Shown here: positions 31,963-43,296 of the stretch, piece after piece
Numbering within the stretch: the first letter of the stretch is position 1
How the letters are laid out: every line of letters begins with the position of its first letter
Source: Brienomyrus brachyistius
Lineage: Eukaryota; Chordata; Actinopteri; Osteoglossiformes; Mormyridae
Length of the DNA: 64,000 bases
Assembly: GCF_023856365.1 (NCBI RefSeq)
Contig: NW_026042443.1
Location: 124,001 to 188,000 of the forward strand
Direction: 5' to 3'
The notes under the pieces: model-generated
The model's database searches: none
What the model was told of the DNA's origin: nothing
Seen by the model: the letters and a program-made list of their open reading frames with translations, nothing else
Program-made: the position numbers and the translations under genes

Positions 31963-32610
31963 TTATTTTTTCTTGAGCACGTAAGCAGCCGGCCACTCGG
32001 GTGGAAGCATTCCTGTTCTGAGCCTACAGTCATCGGGTGTCACGGCTTTTAAATCCACCAACAGATATCCGTAAGGGACTTTTGTAGCGTCTTCGAAAGC
32101 TTCGAGAAAAAAATTTGAATGCCGCGGGTACATCTGCCTTGCCAATACACTCGTCTGTAATTTTTCTCGGGGGTTAGCGTTGAGATTGATGGTCCGGCTC
32201 TTCTTACCTTGGAAGCAAAGATTCTGCACCAGATATATGATGCTTAGATTTCTGTGATGCGTGTACTTGGTAAAAGCTTTTTCCACCTCGCCGTTATCGC
32301 TGGCTTTTTCCATAAGGTCGTCAATGATGATCAAATTAATTTTATTTGATGGTAAAAGTTCGTCGTCACACAGAGACTCTGGGATTCCTTCCACAAATTT
32401 TATATTTTTTATTTTGCACAACAAATCATCATACAATGGTTGCCAGCAAGAATAGCACCATACGACGTTTTCAGGCACTCTGGACAATGTACAATCCACA
32501 TTCTCAAGCAGTCTTTTAATGAAATAAGACTTGCCACAGTTGCTCGGTCCCGATATAATGCACGAGAATGGGTGCTGAAGTCTATTGTCGAACCCGTCAC
32601 TAGAATCCAT
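31963..32610 (-). CDS. Polinton packaging ATPase (FtsK/HerA type)
   Basis: Intact frame of about 215 codons from the ATG at 32610 (MDSSDGFDN); a longer frame reaches 32658 but lies inside the PolB gene. The start overlaps the end of PolB by 11 bases. Walker A is GPSNCGKS (residues 21-28); Walker B is LIIIDDLM (about residue 108). A C-terminal segment (FFLEAFEDATKVPYGYLLVDL) is typical of Polinton ATPases. The enzyme would pump DNA into the capsid. The segment between QNLCFQGKKSRTINLN and NPREK looks a few residues shorter than I would expect, so a small in-frame deletion affecting the sensor strand is possible. Confidence 0.88.
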   Translation of the reverse strand: MDSSDGFDNRLQHPFSCIISGPSNCGKSYFIKRLLENVDCTLSRVPENVVWCYSCWQPLYDDLLCKIKNIKFVEGIPESLCDDELLPSNKINLIIIDDLMEKASDNGEVEKAFTKYTHHRNLSIIYLVQNLCFQGKKSRTINLNANPREKLQTSVLARQMYPRHSNFFLEAFEDATKVPYGYLLVDLKAVTPDDCRLRTGMLPPEWPAAYVLKKK

Positions 32611-35600
32611 AAGGCAGTGTGGAATAGTCAGGCAGTAGCTGCCGCTTGGTGTACACAACCATGAAACACTTGTTGACTGTCTTAGTTTTCAAAAGGAAAC
32701 CCCTTTTATCCCTCAAGATTTGCTGCGTAGATGTCCTGATCTCTCGAGGGGGGTCACGTGGGTTATTCACAAAATCGTGAACTAACTCTGTGAGGGATGC
32801 GATGTTGACAACTTTCGAATTGGTGTTGTGCAGCGTTATTCCCTTAACTTTCAAGTTTGTTTTACTTTTTGCGGTTCTGTACCCATAAGTTTTGGGACCC
32901 CCTGAAACAAATTCCACAATGTGGTCATCTGGGTCCAACTCGCTTGTCAGCTCACCAAGAAAGTCACCCAAAGGTGGCATCCAGTCCCCCGGCTTGCTGA
33001 CAAAAATGACAGAGTCTGTATCATGGTACAGCGTACGCCGCCCCAAGCGGTCCATGAGGTTGTACAGCTCGAGCCTAGCATACGCGGTAGTGAACGCCGC
33101 AATAAACGTGTTGACGTGCCGCGGCGTGTTAGGGAGCACCTTTATGTTCCGCCATTGGACCATTGCCACATTGTCATTCAAAAAGGAAAAGTGAGACACA
33201 TTGACCAGCTTTGAAAAAATGAACATGAGAAACTCATCGGGGTCTTTGATGAGCGTCGTACTTGACTGATTTATCCTCTGACCAAATTTTCCCCAAAGAC
33301 TGTTTAAAAACAATTTGGAAATTTGGCGTTTCACTTTGTTCACCCCGATATTTTCGGGGTTCAAGCGGATGCCCTCCTTCTCAAAGTAGGTCTGAATGTA
33401 TCTCTCTTTATCCTCAGCACTCTTTACCCAAGAGGGATAGCCCGAAGCCTCCTGTTTTCCCTTTAAATGGGTGTTAATATAGTCAGCAAAGAGTGTGTCT
33501 GTCCTGTCGGGGAAATGCCAGACCTCGTAAATCTTGGCAATTTTGTAGCCCTTTTCAACAGCCTTGTTGATTTCGATACTGCACCACGTACCGCTCAGAG
33601 CTCTCTGCTCATCTGAATGATTACAGATCCCCTGCGTCTCAGTTTCACAGCATGTTCTGCAAAGTGTGAACATGAGTTTACCACCGGACCTGTAAGGCAG
33701 AACCGATAGGTAAAGACCTCTCGGTGGGTAAACCTTGGCTTTGATCAACCCAAAATAGTTTTCCACACTGTCAAAATCGCGGTAAATGACAACGGGGTGT
33801 CCTACCGGGTACTCCTTAAACTTGTTGACAGAGGGGTAAAGGCTCGTGAAGTCGTAATAATCTATACGCTCGTCGCCCTCTGCTTTGTAGTGCAATTGCA
33901 GGGCGTTAGTTCTGCCGCCAAACAGAGCGTCCCAAGGATCGATGTGCTCTGGAAAGTCAAATTCCCTCAAGAATGCCTGTACATTAGCGTTTTCAGCCTT
34001 CAGTTTGTCCCACTGGTGTTCCCAAATAACATGTACATTGAGGTTGTACGTGTGTTTAAGGGCAAATATCTTATCCTGAAACTGCTGATGCATGTCCCCA
34101 AAACGCAGTTTTGTTACAGGATTCAGTGTGTTAGAATCAAAGCATTCTGGGCACCCGTGAAAAAAATTCGTACGCCGTACGAACCCCGTCGATTTCGGCA
34201 TAGCCGTCGAGGTAGTAGGGACCCATTTTCACCTCCCCTCTACAGAGCGCGTGCTGAATCTCTAGTTTTTCGCTATGTGCTATGTATTCCAGCCACTGAA
34301 TAGATGGCGTGGAGTATGCCTTTTGTCGCTTGATGTAATTATCTGGAGTGGTTAGCGCGACTGTATTTTCAGGCAAAAAACTCATGCAAAATTGTTTCAT
34401 GCACACAGAGGCTATGGTGACACATTGAAAAGGGTCTAGATTACAGCTGTTTATAATCTCACCCCTGAACCTGAGACAGCCCTCTCTCAAGATGACAACA
34501 TCATTTTTACAGTACTCTGCCATTTCTTTTCTAAAGTCAAACACCTCGCTCGCAACAGTACCGTACCACTCCATAAACTCTCTCTTTTCCTTCTCCATCA
34601 TGGTTTGCACCCCGTATGCCTCTGGTGGCGGGTAGGGACCGACGTAATTTTGATTTTCTACGGTGTTCCAAAAATGTGGGAAATAGCCTTTCTTTTCGCT
34701 CTCAAAACCCAAAGCGGCGGGGAATGCGCTCAGCTTCATGGGCAGAAAGCAGAGGGAGTCAATGTATCTTTGGCTAAAGTCCTCGTCTGACACACAGAGC
34801 AGTTTGCTGCCCTGTGTGATAATGTGGGGTGTGATGCCATTTTCAACTAAATATTTCATGAGCAGGTAACTATCATAGCCTTTAGAGTTGTGCGCTATAA
34901 ATGTGTATCCCTTGTATTTACGGTTGCGGTACTTTTTGAAAAATTCCGCCACACGACCATCCCCCTTAGCGGTCCAACAATTGCCCTCAAAGTCAATGCA
35001 GCAGATGTAATTAGCAATGTGCGTTCCCTCATCTTGTCTACATTCAAAGTCGTAAAATACATAGCGGTCTGTCAAGGCCTCAGTCTTTACTGGCTCGATA
35101 AAACACTGATGCTCACAATCAGGTGTCAAGTCCTCTTTACAAAAAGCGCATCTGGTATTTGGTTTACATTTATGACCCTTTCGATTATTTTTAGTGACGG
35201 GGTACCGTCGGTTACACTTGTCACAATACTTGACAGTGTCGCATGAGCTGCGTACACTGCCCCCGCCTAGTTGCTGTTTTGACATTTTATGCTGCTCGAA
35301 GCAATACCGCGAACGACAAAGACCCACAATCCTCACAATGTATGTACTGTCTGCGGTGCTTATGGCATTCGGGACTGAGACATACATTGCAGTAATACTC
35401 ACATTTGTGATCTGATTTAACACTGAATGAGGCATAACAGTAATCACAGACGTATGATTCCCCAAAAAACGCACTCAAGCTTTTTATACCGAAATAATGC
35501 TGATCTTGAAGGTAGAGAAAGATTGTTTTATTACGAGGTTCGGGGTTCGTCTGAAATTTCTTAAAAATGTCAGACTTGTCACAGCGGTACCACACCACGA

Positions 35601-35850
35601 TTTTGACCCCTAACATTCGCTCAAACTCTGCTATGCTTGAGAATGAGACCATGTCGGCATCAGTTAGACCGACTGATTCCTGCAAACGTTTAGCTTCTAT
35701 CTCAGCAATCTCATGGGACATGTCAGGGTTTAAGAGGCGGACTACACAGTAAGCAAAGCACAGATTATTGCCAGAGTTTTGCTGCCTAAATTTCAGCCGT
35801 TCCTACACAACATCCTGCTGTTCTGATGAGCTAACCCCTGCCTAACGGCA
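32600..35850 (-). pseudogene. Polinton protein-primed DNA polymerase B (broken)
   Basis: Family B polymerase, about 1,080 codons, read right to left. N-terminal region (about 35850-35290) with Cys/His pairs (CDYCYASF, CNVCLSPEC); a stop near 35797 and a frame break near 35310. Exonuclease domain: YVFYDFEC (ExoI, about 35050), FIAHNSKGYDS (ExoII, about 34880), YCKNDVVIL (ExoIII, about 34515). A frame break occurs near 34160 in a T7 run. Polymerase domain: YYDFTSLYPS (motif A, about 33855), FLNSLWGKFGQ (motif B, about 33300), YHDTDSVIF (motif C, about 33015). The TPR insertions of protein-primed enzymes are expected between A and B and the spacing allows them. All catalytic motifs survive, but at least three breaks prevent a full product. 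Confidence 0.92.
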
Positions 35851-35929
35851 TTGCCAAGTATTGCCTGTCGACCCGAAAAAAAAGGTAGTTGCATTGCAAA
35901 GGTAGATGCATGAATTCTTGGTCCAGCGA

Positions 35930-36866
35930 CAATTGTTCGCCATTTGACAGTTGCTTGACGCAAGGAGCTGGCTCAATAAAGGAAATGCTGTGTGGATCTA
36001 CGCGCATGCGCTCGCTTAAACAAGAATTAACCGCGTTATACTTTGATTATTGCTGTCGAAAATGCACATTATTATTCACATTGGCAGAAAAGTGCTTCAT
36101 TCCTTAAAAACATTACGGTTATAGGGGTTTTATTTGCTAAAACAGGCGCTCCGCCGGCGTCGCCATTTTGAAAGGGAGGCGGCGTGGGTGCGCATGCGCC
36201 AAACGCCGGACTAGCGATCGGCCATTCCGCCCCGCGTTGTTCAAACAGAGTAGTCGCATGTGTCGGAGCTCCGGTATCGTTTCGTCCTATTTCTTCTAAA
36301 AGTTTGCCGCTTACATGCTTTCTCCAACCTGGTAAATATAACTAAAGTCTTTTGTGTTGGTTAAATGTAATGAGCGATCGCTTCTTTTAAAACGCCGGCT
36401 GTATGTTTATTGGTTTCGCTTGCGCTTGTTTAAATTTGCTCTTCTGCTGCTACTTTCGGGCATGTCTGCTTAAAATAACCCTGCTTTTTCTTTTAAAATA
36501 ACCCTAAAGTTTTCCTTCTTTAAAACATTTTGGTGCTTTCTTCTTTTAAAATACGCCGCGGCGCTTACTAACAACACAGGGCCAGACGGACGCCCCCGCT
36601 GAACGTGTATGCGCTAGCTTGCCATTATCCTGCTCTATGTTTTATTATTCCTTAAAAACGTAATCAAAAAAGCACATTAATAAAATACATGTAATGTATT
36701 TTTATTCTATTAAAGCTTAATCTCCCAAACCCCCCTATCGGCAACACGTGGCATAAGCATGTATTAATACCATATATGGGCATAAACTCTCGACCAATCA
36801 AAATCAAGGATACGCCACTTCCTCTTATGACGTCAGAAGCGGAGAATTAAGCTCCGCCCAATGTAC
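35930..36866 (-). repeat. Polinton right terminal inverted repeat
   Basis: Reverse complement of 24396-25341 with scattered substitutions and small indels. It also matches the solo end at 5632-6613 in the same orientation, more closely than it matches the left repeat in the outer ~200 bases (both have accatatatgggcataaac and aagctccgccca). This supports mixed ancestry of the two ends of the element. Confidence 0.88.
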
Positions 36867-36880
36867 CACATAACAATATA

Positions 36881-37680
36881 TTGTATCCCAATGCATCAGT
36901 GAAACCAAGCCAACCACAATGGAAGCGCATCAGCCACCTCCCGCCTCTGCTGCTCCTTCCTTTACTGCTTCTGAAACTGCATGTCCCACCCCCCCTCCCC
37001 CAGTCGCCAACCTCCACTCCTCACTTTCTTTATGTTCCTCTGACCCTGGCTCCTCAGTGGCACCACCACCCCACCCCCACCCAAAGAAAGCAGAAAAAGG
37101 ACACAGGGAAGTGTCCTCACTGCGGCCAAATCCTTAATAGAAGGAACCTACGGATGCATCTGCGAAGACGTCACACTCCCATCCAAATGGACATTACAGC
37201 ACAGAACCACCTCCGCACTCAGTGTATCGATCACACAAATGGAGTGTTTGCAGTGGCAAAGTTTTTTATAACACCCAGCACACCAGTACATGTCATTAAA
37301 AGGACATGGGGTCCTGACCAAAAAACAATGTGTGAGATGGATATCTACAGAAGTAATGCAGAGTTTGCAGAGAGATCGAACCTTCGTCCATTTGAGTGCC
37401 ACCACATTCAGTCCCTCTCGTACTGTCCTCCGGCCAAAATGGACTCTCCATCACTTACAGAGGATGTTTTGCAGGTCATGGTACAAGACAAGCGGCTTGG
37501 GGAAGACAAAAAGGAAAGGTGTTTGGTCAGAGAGAAGCAGATGAGCCCCTCTGTCCTGTCTGGTGACTGTGTGTGGATCCCCCTACAAAAGCACATTTCT
37601 GTATATGAGTCAACTATCTCCTATTACTGTGCCTTTGTTTCCTCATCTGCACACAGACTACACACGACTGAACCACATTT
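36881..37680 (+). pseudogene. C2H2 zinc-finger gene fragment, multicopy type
   Basis: Begins 15 bases outside the Polinton end. Two frames contribute: a Pro-rich N-terminus from ATG 36919, then, after a frame change near 37090, KCPHCGQILNRRNLRMHL with ligands C78-C81-H93-H98 (numbering the frame from 36881), followed by a second Cys-rich part (CIDHTNGVFAV, HVIKRTWGPDQKTMCEMD, FECHHIQSLSYC) and an acidic/basic helical region (LTEDVLQVMVQDKRLGEDKK). I have seen this combination in unannotated multicopy fish proteins but cannot name it. The frame continues to 37864 only by running into LINE sequence. It is probably a fragment of a transposon-linked gene. Confidence 0.5.
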
Positions 37681-37689
37681 CTTAGGATA

Positions 37690-40360
37690 TCCGAAGATGG
37701 CGGCGCGTGCACATGCAGCGGCTCAGCACTCCGTAAAGCGCTTCCCGTTCTTAGGCATTTTATGGTGTTTGTGGAGACGTGGCTCGGTTCGACAATCCCG
37801 GAGGAGGCTATCCAGCTACCCGGACGCACTATACACGCGCCAACAGGGCGATCGACTCCGGTAAGAGCAGAGGAGGTGGACTGTGTGTGTACACAAATAA
37901 CAGCTGGTGCACAGACGCTAAAATCACTGACACTCATTGCTCCCTGGACTTGGAGTATTGGATTGTAAAGTGTTGCCCCTTTTACCTACCAAGGGAATAC
38001 TCGGTTGTTATGATCGCTGCTGTTAATACCCCCCCTCAAGCTAACACTGCTATAGCTCTGTGCTACTTGCTAACTCCTATTAGAAAGCAACAGAGTGCCC
38101 ATCCGCCAGGGGTGTGTATAATAGCAGGTGATTTTAACCAAAGCGAATCTGAAGACTGTGCTCCCAAAATTGTACCAGCATGTTCAGTGTCCTACAAGAG
38201 GAGCTGACACTGCAGACCATGTGTACAGTAATATCAAGCAGGGTTTTACAGTATCAGCTTTCCCTCATTTGGGCCAGTCTGACCACATCTCCCTGTATGT
38301 AACTCCAGCATATAGACCACTCATTAACATGGTGAAACCAGCTCCTAGAGTAAGACGAGGGTGGCCAGAGGGAGCATCTGAACAGCTGCAGGATTGTTTT
38401 GACCACACTGACTGGTCCATATTCGAAGATGCTAACATCGACACCTACACCTCCACTGATCTTTACTATATAAAATACTGCATGGACATTGTCACCAGCA
38501 CAAAACAAATTTGTATCTTTCCCAGCAACAAGCCATGGATGACCAAAGATGTTTGTCTTCTGCTAAAGAGGCGTAACATGGCCTTTAGGTCGGGTGACGC
38601 ACAACAATACAGCATTGCCAGGTCGGAGCTGAGGAGGGACGTCAGAGACGCAAAGGCGACCTATAGAAGGCGGATTGAGAGCCACTTCGGCAGCTCCGAT
38701 CCCAGACGTGGATGGCAAGGGATACGGCACATCACAGACCAAAACAGCAGTATCAACTTATCTACCGGCAACAGTGTTCCTTTGGCCGAAGAGCTCGATC
38801 ACTTCTTCGGCCGCCATGAGAGGGTGGCTACAGAGACTGTTACGGCCCCAGCAGCAGCCATCAACAGGCAGGAGCTCATCCTGCAGAGTACTGATGTAGA
38901 ACGGACACTTCGCAGTGTCAACATACGGAAAGCAGCTGGTCCTGATGGCGTCCCAGGGCGGGTGCTAAGAGACTGTGCCTGGGAGCTGGCTGGGGTTTTC
39001 ACAAACATCTTTAATACATTAAAAACCTCTACAATAGTGCCATTATCAAAACAGACCATAATAACAAACCTCAATGACTACAGGCCAGTGGCATTAACAC
39101 CTATTATTATGAAGTGCCTGGAAAGACTGGTTCTGAAACATATAAAGGCTGCTCTCCCACCAACACTGGACCCTCATCAATACGCATACAGTACCAATAG
39201 ATTAACAGACGACACCATTTCTACTGCTCTTCATACTGTTATGGTCCACCTGGAACAACCAGGGACATATGCAAGGTTGCTATTTGTGGACTATAGCTCC
39301 GCATTTAACACTATCCTTCCAAACAGACTGTTCCATAAAATGGCATCCACCATAACATCTGCTTTTGGATACAGGATTTCCTAACCAACCGACCACAGTC
39401 TGTCAAGATGGGTCCCCACCACTCCTCCTCCCTGTCTCTCAGTTCTTGTACTCCCTGTATACATATGATTGCAATCCAACCCACAATACTAATGTCATCA
39501 TGAAATGTGCCGATGACACAGCTGTGGTGGGCCTGATTAGCAGTGGAGATGAGACAGCATACAGGGAGGAGATTGGCAGACTGGTGTACAGCTAACAACT
39601 GGATGTTAAATACCAAGAAAACAAAGGAACTCATCATTGGTTTTAGAAGGAAAAGGGTGGATCACCAGCCTCTGGTGATAAATGGGGAAGTTGTGGAGAG
39701 GGTGTCAACATTCAAGTTCCTGGGCACACACATATCGGATGACCTCACCTGGACAAATAACAGAATTTGCTTGATCAGGAAGGTGCAGCAAAGACTGTAC
39801 TTCCTGAGAGTTCTCAGGAGAATCAACCTGCCACAACCTGCCACAACATCAGAGTGTCCTGACCTATGGTGTCTTGGTGTGGTACAGCAGTAGCTCTGCA
39901 GCTGACAAAAATGCCCTGCAGAGAGTAATCAGAGCTGCTGAGAAAATAACCAACACACACCTACCTACCCTGGAATATATCTTCAACCCCTGGTTCCTCC
40001 GCAAAACATCAAATATCATAAAGGACTCATCCCACCCTGCTCATAATCTCTTCCAACGTTTGCCGTCAGGCAGACAGACGATACAGGACAATAAAAACAC
40101 ACACCACAAGACTTTTGAACAGTTTTCACACAGAGGCCATCACCACCCTGAATGACGCTATGAAGTCGCTAAAACATTGATTGTGGAATGACATGTATCC
40201 TTATTTTATGCCAGTTACTACTTTGTTTTGACAATACATGGCTGGTACTTTAAAATTACTCTGTGTGTGATTAATTTCTTTTAATTTAATTTAGGCTTAT
40301 TTATTAGTTTTCTTATTTATTTATTTGTTTATTTTAAGATAAGATTTTCTGTATTTTCTT
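37690..40360 (+). mobile_element. L2-type LINE, full span but broken
   Basis: Starts with gaagatggcggcgcgtgcac near 37694, a typical 5' leader. Endonuclease pieces: FVETWLGSTIPEEA (about 37770), IAGDFNQSE (about 38123) and LGQSDHISLYV (about 38270), with two frame changes. Reverse transcriptase in the frame 38128-39384: KAAGPDGVPGRVLRDCAWEL, NDYRPVALTPIIMKC and LLFVDYSSAFNTI. After a deletion near 39350-39480 that removes the PQG segment, it continues with KCADDTAVVGLIS and, in another frame, FLGTHISDDLTW. It ends at about 40155 followed by an AT-rich tail. It is a different subfamily from the LINE at 13.3 kb. Inactive. Confidence 0.82.
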
Positions 40361-40363
40361 TAT

Positions 40364-40640
40364 GTGGGTGTGATGCAGGGGAGGCATGGTGGTGCAGTGG
40401 TTAGCACTGTTGCCTCACACCTCTGGGACCCGGGTTCAAGTCTCCGCCTGGGTTACATGTGTGGAGTTTGCATGTTCTCCGCATGTCGTCGTGGGGTTTC
40501 CTCCAGGTACTCTGGTTTCCCTCCACAGTCCAAAAACGTGTTGGGGATAATTTGGCTTGCTAAATTGCCCGTAGGAGTGCATGCGTGAGTGAATAGTGTG
40601 TGTAAGTGTGCCCTGCGATGGGCTGGATGTAGCACACTTT
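40364..40640 (+). repeat. tRNA-derived SINE
   Basis: The head has RNA polymerase III boxes: A box in tggtgcagtggttagcactg (40391-40410) and B box gggttcaagtc (about 40432). The body contains tttgcatgttctccgcatgt and the tail ccctgcgatgggctgg. The same family is cut up at 9.7 kb and at the right edge. It depends on a LINE for movement. Confidence 0.8.
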
Positions 40641-41035
40641 CATGTTTCTGTGAAAAGTGATTCCAAAGTGAATCTTTACTCACTAAAACAATTTCACCGC
40701 ATTGTTGTTCTTGCTCTACAATATTGTCATCTATACGTTTCATAAGAATAGTACACTTGTATGATCCATCAGTTTCCTTTATGAAATACTTAACAAATAC
40801 CATCTCAGCCAATTTGTGTAACGGTCTTGATAATTGTACAGATGAATTCTGGGTAGATTTGGGCACGCCTCAGAGTCGTAGTGTGAGCGGTATGGGAGCG
40901 AAATTGGAGCGAGACAGAGCGACTGCTCCAGCCTTAATTAAAAAAACCGCTCCGCGCTCTGAACAAATTCCGCCTGCTCCACTCCTCGCTCACGCTCCGC
41001 TCACATGCTCTGGAGCACGTTTGTTTTTACTGTAA
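40641..41035 (-). mobile_element. Possible hAT transposon end with BED-finger remnant
   Basis: A minus-strand frame (about 40866-40660) reads VFVKYFIKETDGSYKCTILMK, resembling the start of a BED zinc finger of hAT transposases. Next to it (40880-41010) is a stretch rich in gagcg/gctcc motifs in both orientations that could be a terminal repeat. Evidence is thin. Confidence 0.35.
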
Positions 41036-41040
41036 CCCAA

Positions 41041-41240
41041 TACTGTAGGATCCAGGGTTTACCTCCCACAGGAGGGAGAGGAAGAATTTTGACACCGCAG
41101 CAGGAGGATGCTGTGGTGCAGATGGTGATCGCCAATAACAGTGTAAGGCGGAGAGAAATCCACGAGAACATTATTGCCGATAACAACATATTTGCAAAGA
41201 TCAACACTGTTAGCACAACTGTTTGTCTCAAGTTGTTTTA
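41041..41240 (+). pseudogene. IS630/Tc1-like transposase fragment
   Basis: Reads RILTPQQEDAVVQMVIANN then REIHENIIADNNIFAKINTV, the helix-turn-helix part of an IS630-type transposase family common in fish. Only about 60 codons survive, without DDE residues. The frame ends at a stop at 41239-41241. Confidence 0.65.
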
Positions 41241-41724
41241 AAAAGGTAGCGAGGGTTATTTCTATTGCAATGAATACGGTCAGAGTAATAGGCTGGATGA
41301 GCCCTATAAAGGGCTTACTTTTATTGTTGCAGGCTGTTGGTCCGTGGCACCTGAACACTTCTAAACCTGTGGATTCCCATCTGCTCTCCAGTCTGCAGCA
41401 CTCCTGTTTGTAAGAACCTGTGTGATCATTAAACCATGTGGATTGTCTGCCGGTTTTTCCACTTTATCTTTCAAAGACGCTGTTTCTTCTAAAATCAGTT
41501 ATGTGCCCCCTGGTCATATGTATAGTAATTCATTTGCGTGCTCCCACTTGAAGAAATTTCTTAAAGTCAGTCTAACAATTCTCCTTTGTCAGTGTGATGA
41601 CTTCAGTGTGAGCCTTTTACCTGTAGAGCATTTTGGCTCTATTACACTAGACTTCTGCAGTGGCTCAACTTTCTACGTATTTGACTGTTTAGTAGTAATT
41701 TTGGGCACAGAATGTTCTCCTCTT

Positions 41725-42312
41725 CATACAGGACTGTGTAAAAGTCTTGAGCTGTCAAAGAGGATGATGTTCAAATGATCTTCATGTTGGTGTAGAACTA
41801 TAAAATGATGTCTGTCAGAACATGGCAGCTCTGTCATTTCACAGCCTCTCCGACAGTCACCACAGTATCTGCAGTCCCACCCCATGCATACAGCTATTTT
41901 TTGACTTGACCACTATCACACCTCTTATGGCTAATTAGTACCTCTTTGACTTTTGTTAACTTATTAAATTAATGAGTAAAATGAGCTGGTGGTGAAGTTT
42001 ACATAATACTGTACGTGGAACGGCTGAGGTGCCCCTGAGGAGATGTTTGGGAACTGAAGAGGTGTTTATCTCACCACCCAAAAAGGCATCAGTAGCGTTT
42101 TGGAGAACAGAAGAAATACTTGTGAGTTTAAATTGTGTTTCTTTTAATTTCCATCCATCCATTTTCCAAACCGCTTATCCTACTGAGTTTAATTTGCATA
42201 TATTCTAATGTTAAATAGTCCTTTTTCTGATCAATTATGTAATTACTACTCGGACGAACAGCATTAAACATTTTCTTTGGCGGCCCAAGACTTTTGCTCA
42301 GTATTGTAGGTA
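41725..42312 (-). mobile_element. Tc1-type MITE, copy 2
   Basis: Inverted ends: acaggactgtgtaaaagtct at 41728 and agacttttgctcagtattgt ending at 42307. The body is the reverse complement of the element at 6783-7240. A short insert with ccatccatccattttccaaa (about 42151-42175) looks like a SINE or LINE tail inserted later. No coding capacity. Confidence 0.7.
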
Positions 42313-43218
42313 AGAGTCTTTAGAAAAAGGACAGGAGGTACTGTGAGCTTTGAAGGACACGTTACCAGCTGTATCTGTGCAACGCGCTACAGCAAAAGAT
42401 TGAAAGGGTCTGCTGAGCAGAGCGAGGAATCGAGGCAGCGGTGAATGAAACTGACGAGAGGCAGACTGACACAAGTGTTTCCTTATATTATTCCATAAAG
42501 GAACTGCACAACAAACAACAATAACATGATGACCATGAATGACAAGTTACACTAAGGATGGTAAGGCACACACACGGCGAGTAATTACACAATGGCTAAG
42601 AGATCCGAGGATCAGGCAAGAACCGAGGACAGCCACAGTTAAAGGCACAGGTGACAACCCAATACACAGCACAAACTACAAACAGGGGCTATATACAAGA
42701 CATACACAGGGCTATACACACGCGCTCACTGGGACATGCAGATGCTGCCGGCACTACAGTATGATAGCGTATTGGAATTATACACAGTTCAGTACAGTAT
42801 CGTAATTTGAAAAGCATTTGAAACAGCTGTACTGTACATTGTCAAAAAAATCTGTAAATAGTGACACTGTCTATTGTATTACCTTATATCCATGTAATAC
42901 ATATACAAATGTCAGATGTTAATCTGCCTGAGACATGAAGAAAAAGGGAAAAAATCGGTTATAATGGTCATCGGCTTATAGCGATCAATTTCACCCAGAC
43001 AGATGTGATCACTGTATATAGATTCCACTGTATTACCAGCTATAAAGGCAAGAGGCATAGCGGAAACTCGCTGACTTCACTTGAGTGAGATGCCTGAATG
43101 GCTGTCATGCTCTCCTTAGCATGTATTATTCAGCTCCATTCATGTAAGTTTTGCAGAAGGCTTACTGAGCTTCCATTTTGAGCAAACTGTGCCAGTCATA
43201 AGCACAAGTCTGCCTGTT
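42313..43218. other. Unassigned DNA
   Basis: A 300-base portion around 42400-42720 is CpG- and ACA-rich and might belong to an LTR or non-autonomous transposon, but no matching copy or ends were found in the window. No coding region recognised. Confidence 0.35.
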
Positions 43219-43290
43219 GCTCCAGTGGCCTAATGGAAGAGGCACTGGTCTTCTGAGCCAGGGACAGAGCTGGACTGGGCACCTGGGATA
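43219..43290 (+). tRNA. tRNA-Arg-like relic
   Basis: About 72 bases resemble tRNA-Arg(CCT). The D arm (agtggcctaatggaagaggc) and anticodon arm (actggtcttctgagccag) are well kept, while the T arm is damaged (no intact ggttcgaatcc B box). The anticodon position now reads TCT. The acceptor ends gctccag/ctgggat pair only partly. Probably a pseudogene or an old tRNA-derived retroposon head. Confidence 0.55.
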
Positions 43291-43296
43291 CATAGG

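Larger units (their letters stand above)
24396..36866. mobile_element. Maverick/Polinton (adintovirus-like) element, 12.5 kb
   Basis: Flanked by ~0.94-kb inverted repeats and carrying the full Polinton gene kit: retrovirus-like integrase, protein-primed PolB, penton-like and double-jelly-roll capsid proteins, adenain-like protease, FtsK/HerA-type packaging ATPase and small virion-like proteins, in two convergent blocks meeting near 30880. Such elements insert through integrase, copy themselves with PolB and are thought able to form virions. In this copy integrase, early protein, penton, major capsid and PolB frames are all broken, while protease, ATPase, pX-like, 238-aa and small hydrophobic genes remain open. 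The two repeats differ at roughly 10-15% of positions by eye, and I find no matching 5-6-bp target duplication next to tatgtggtac ends, so the ends may come from different insertions. Confidence 0.93.

Noticed and set aside
33797..34303. 168-codon plus-strand frame
   Set aside because: Antisense to PolB, which has all catalytic motifs.
24390..36875. Polinton target-site duplication
   Set aside because: I compared the 5-7 bases outside both ends and found no match; not claimed.
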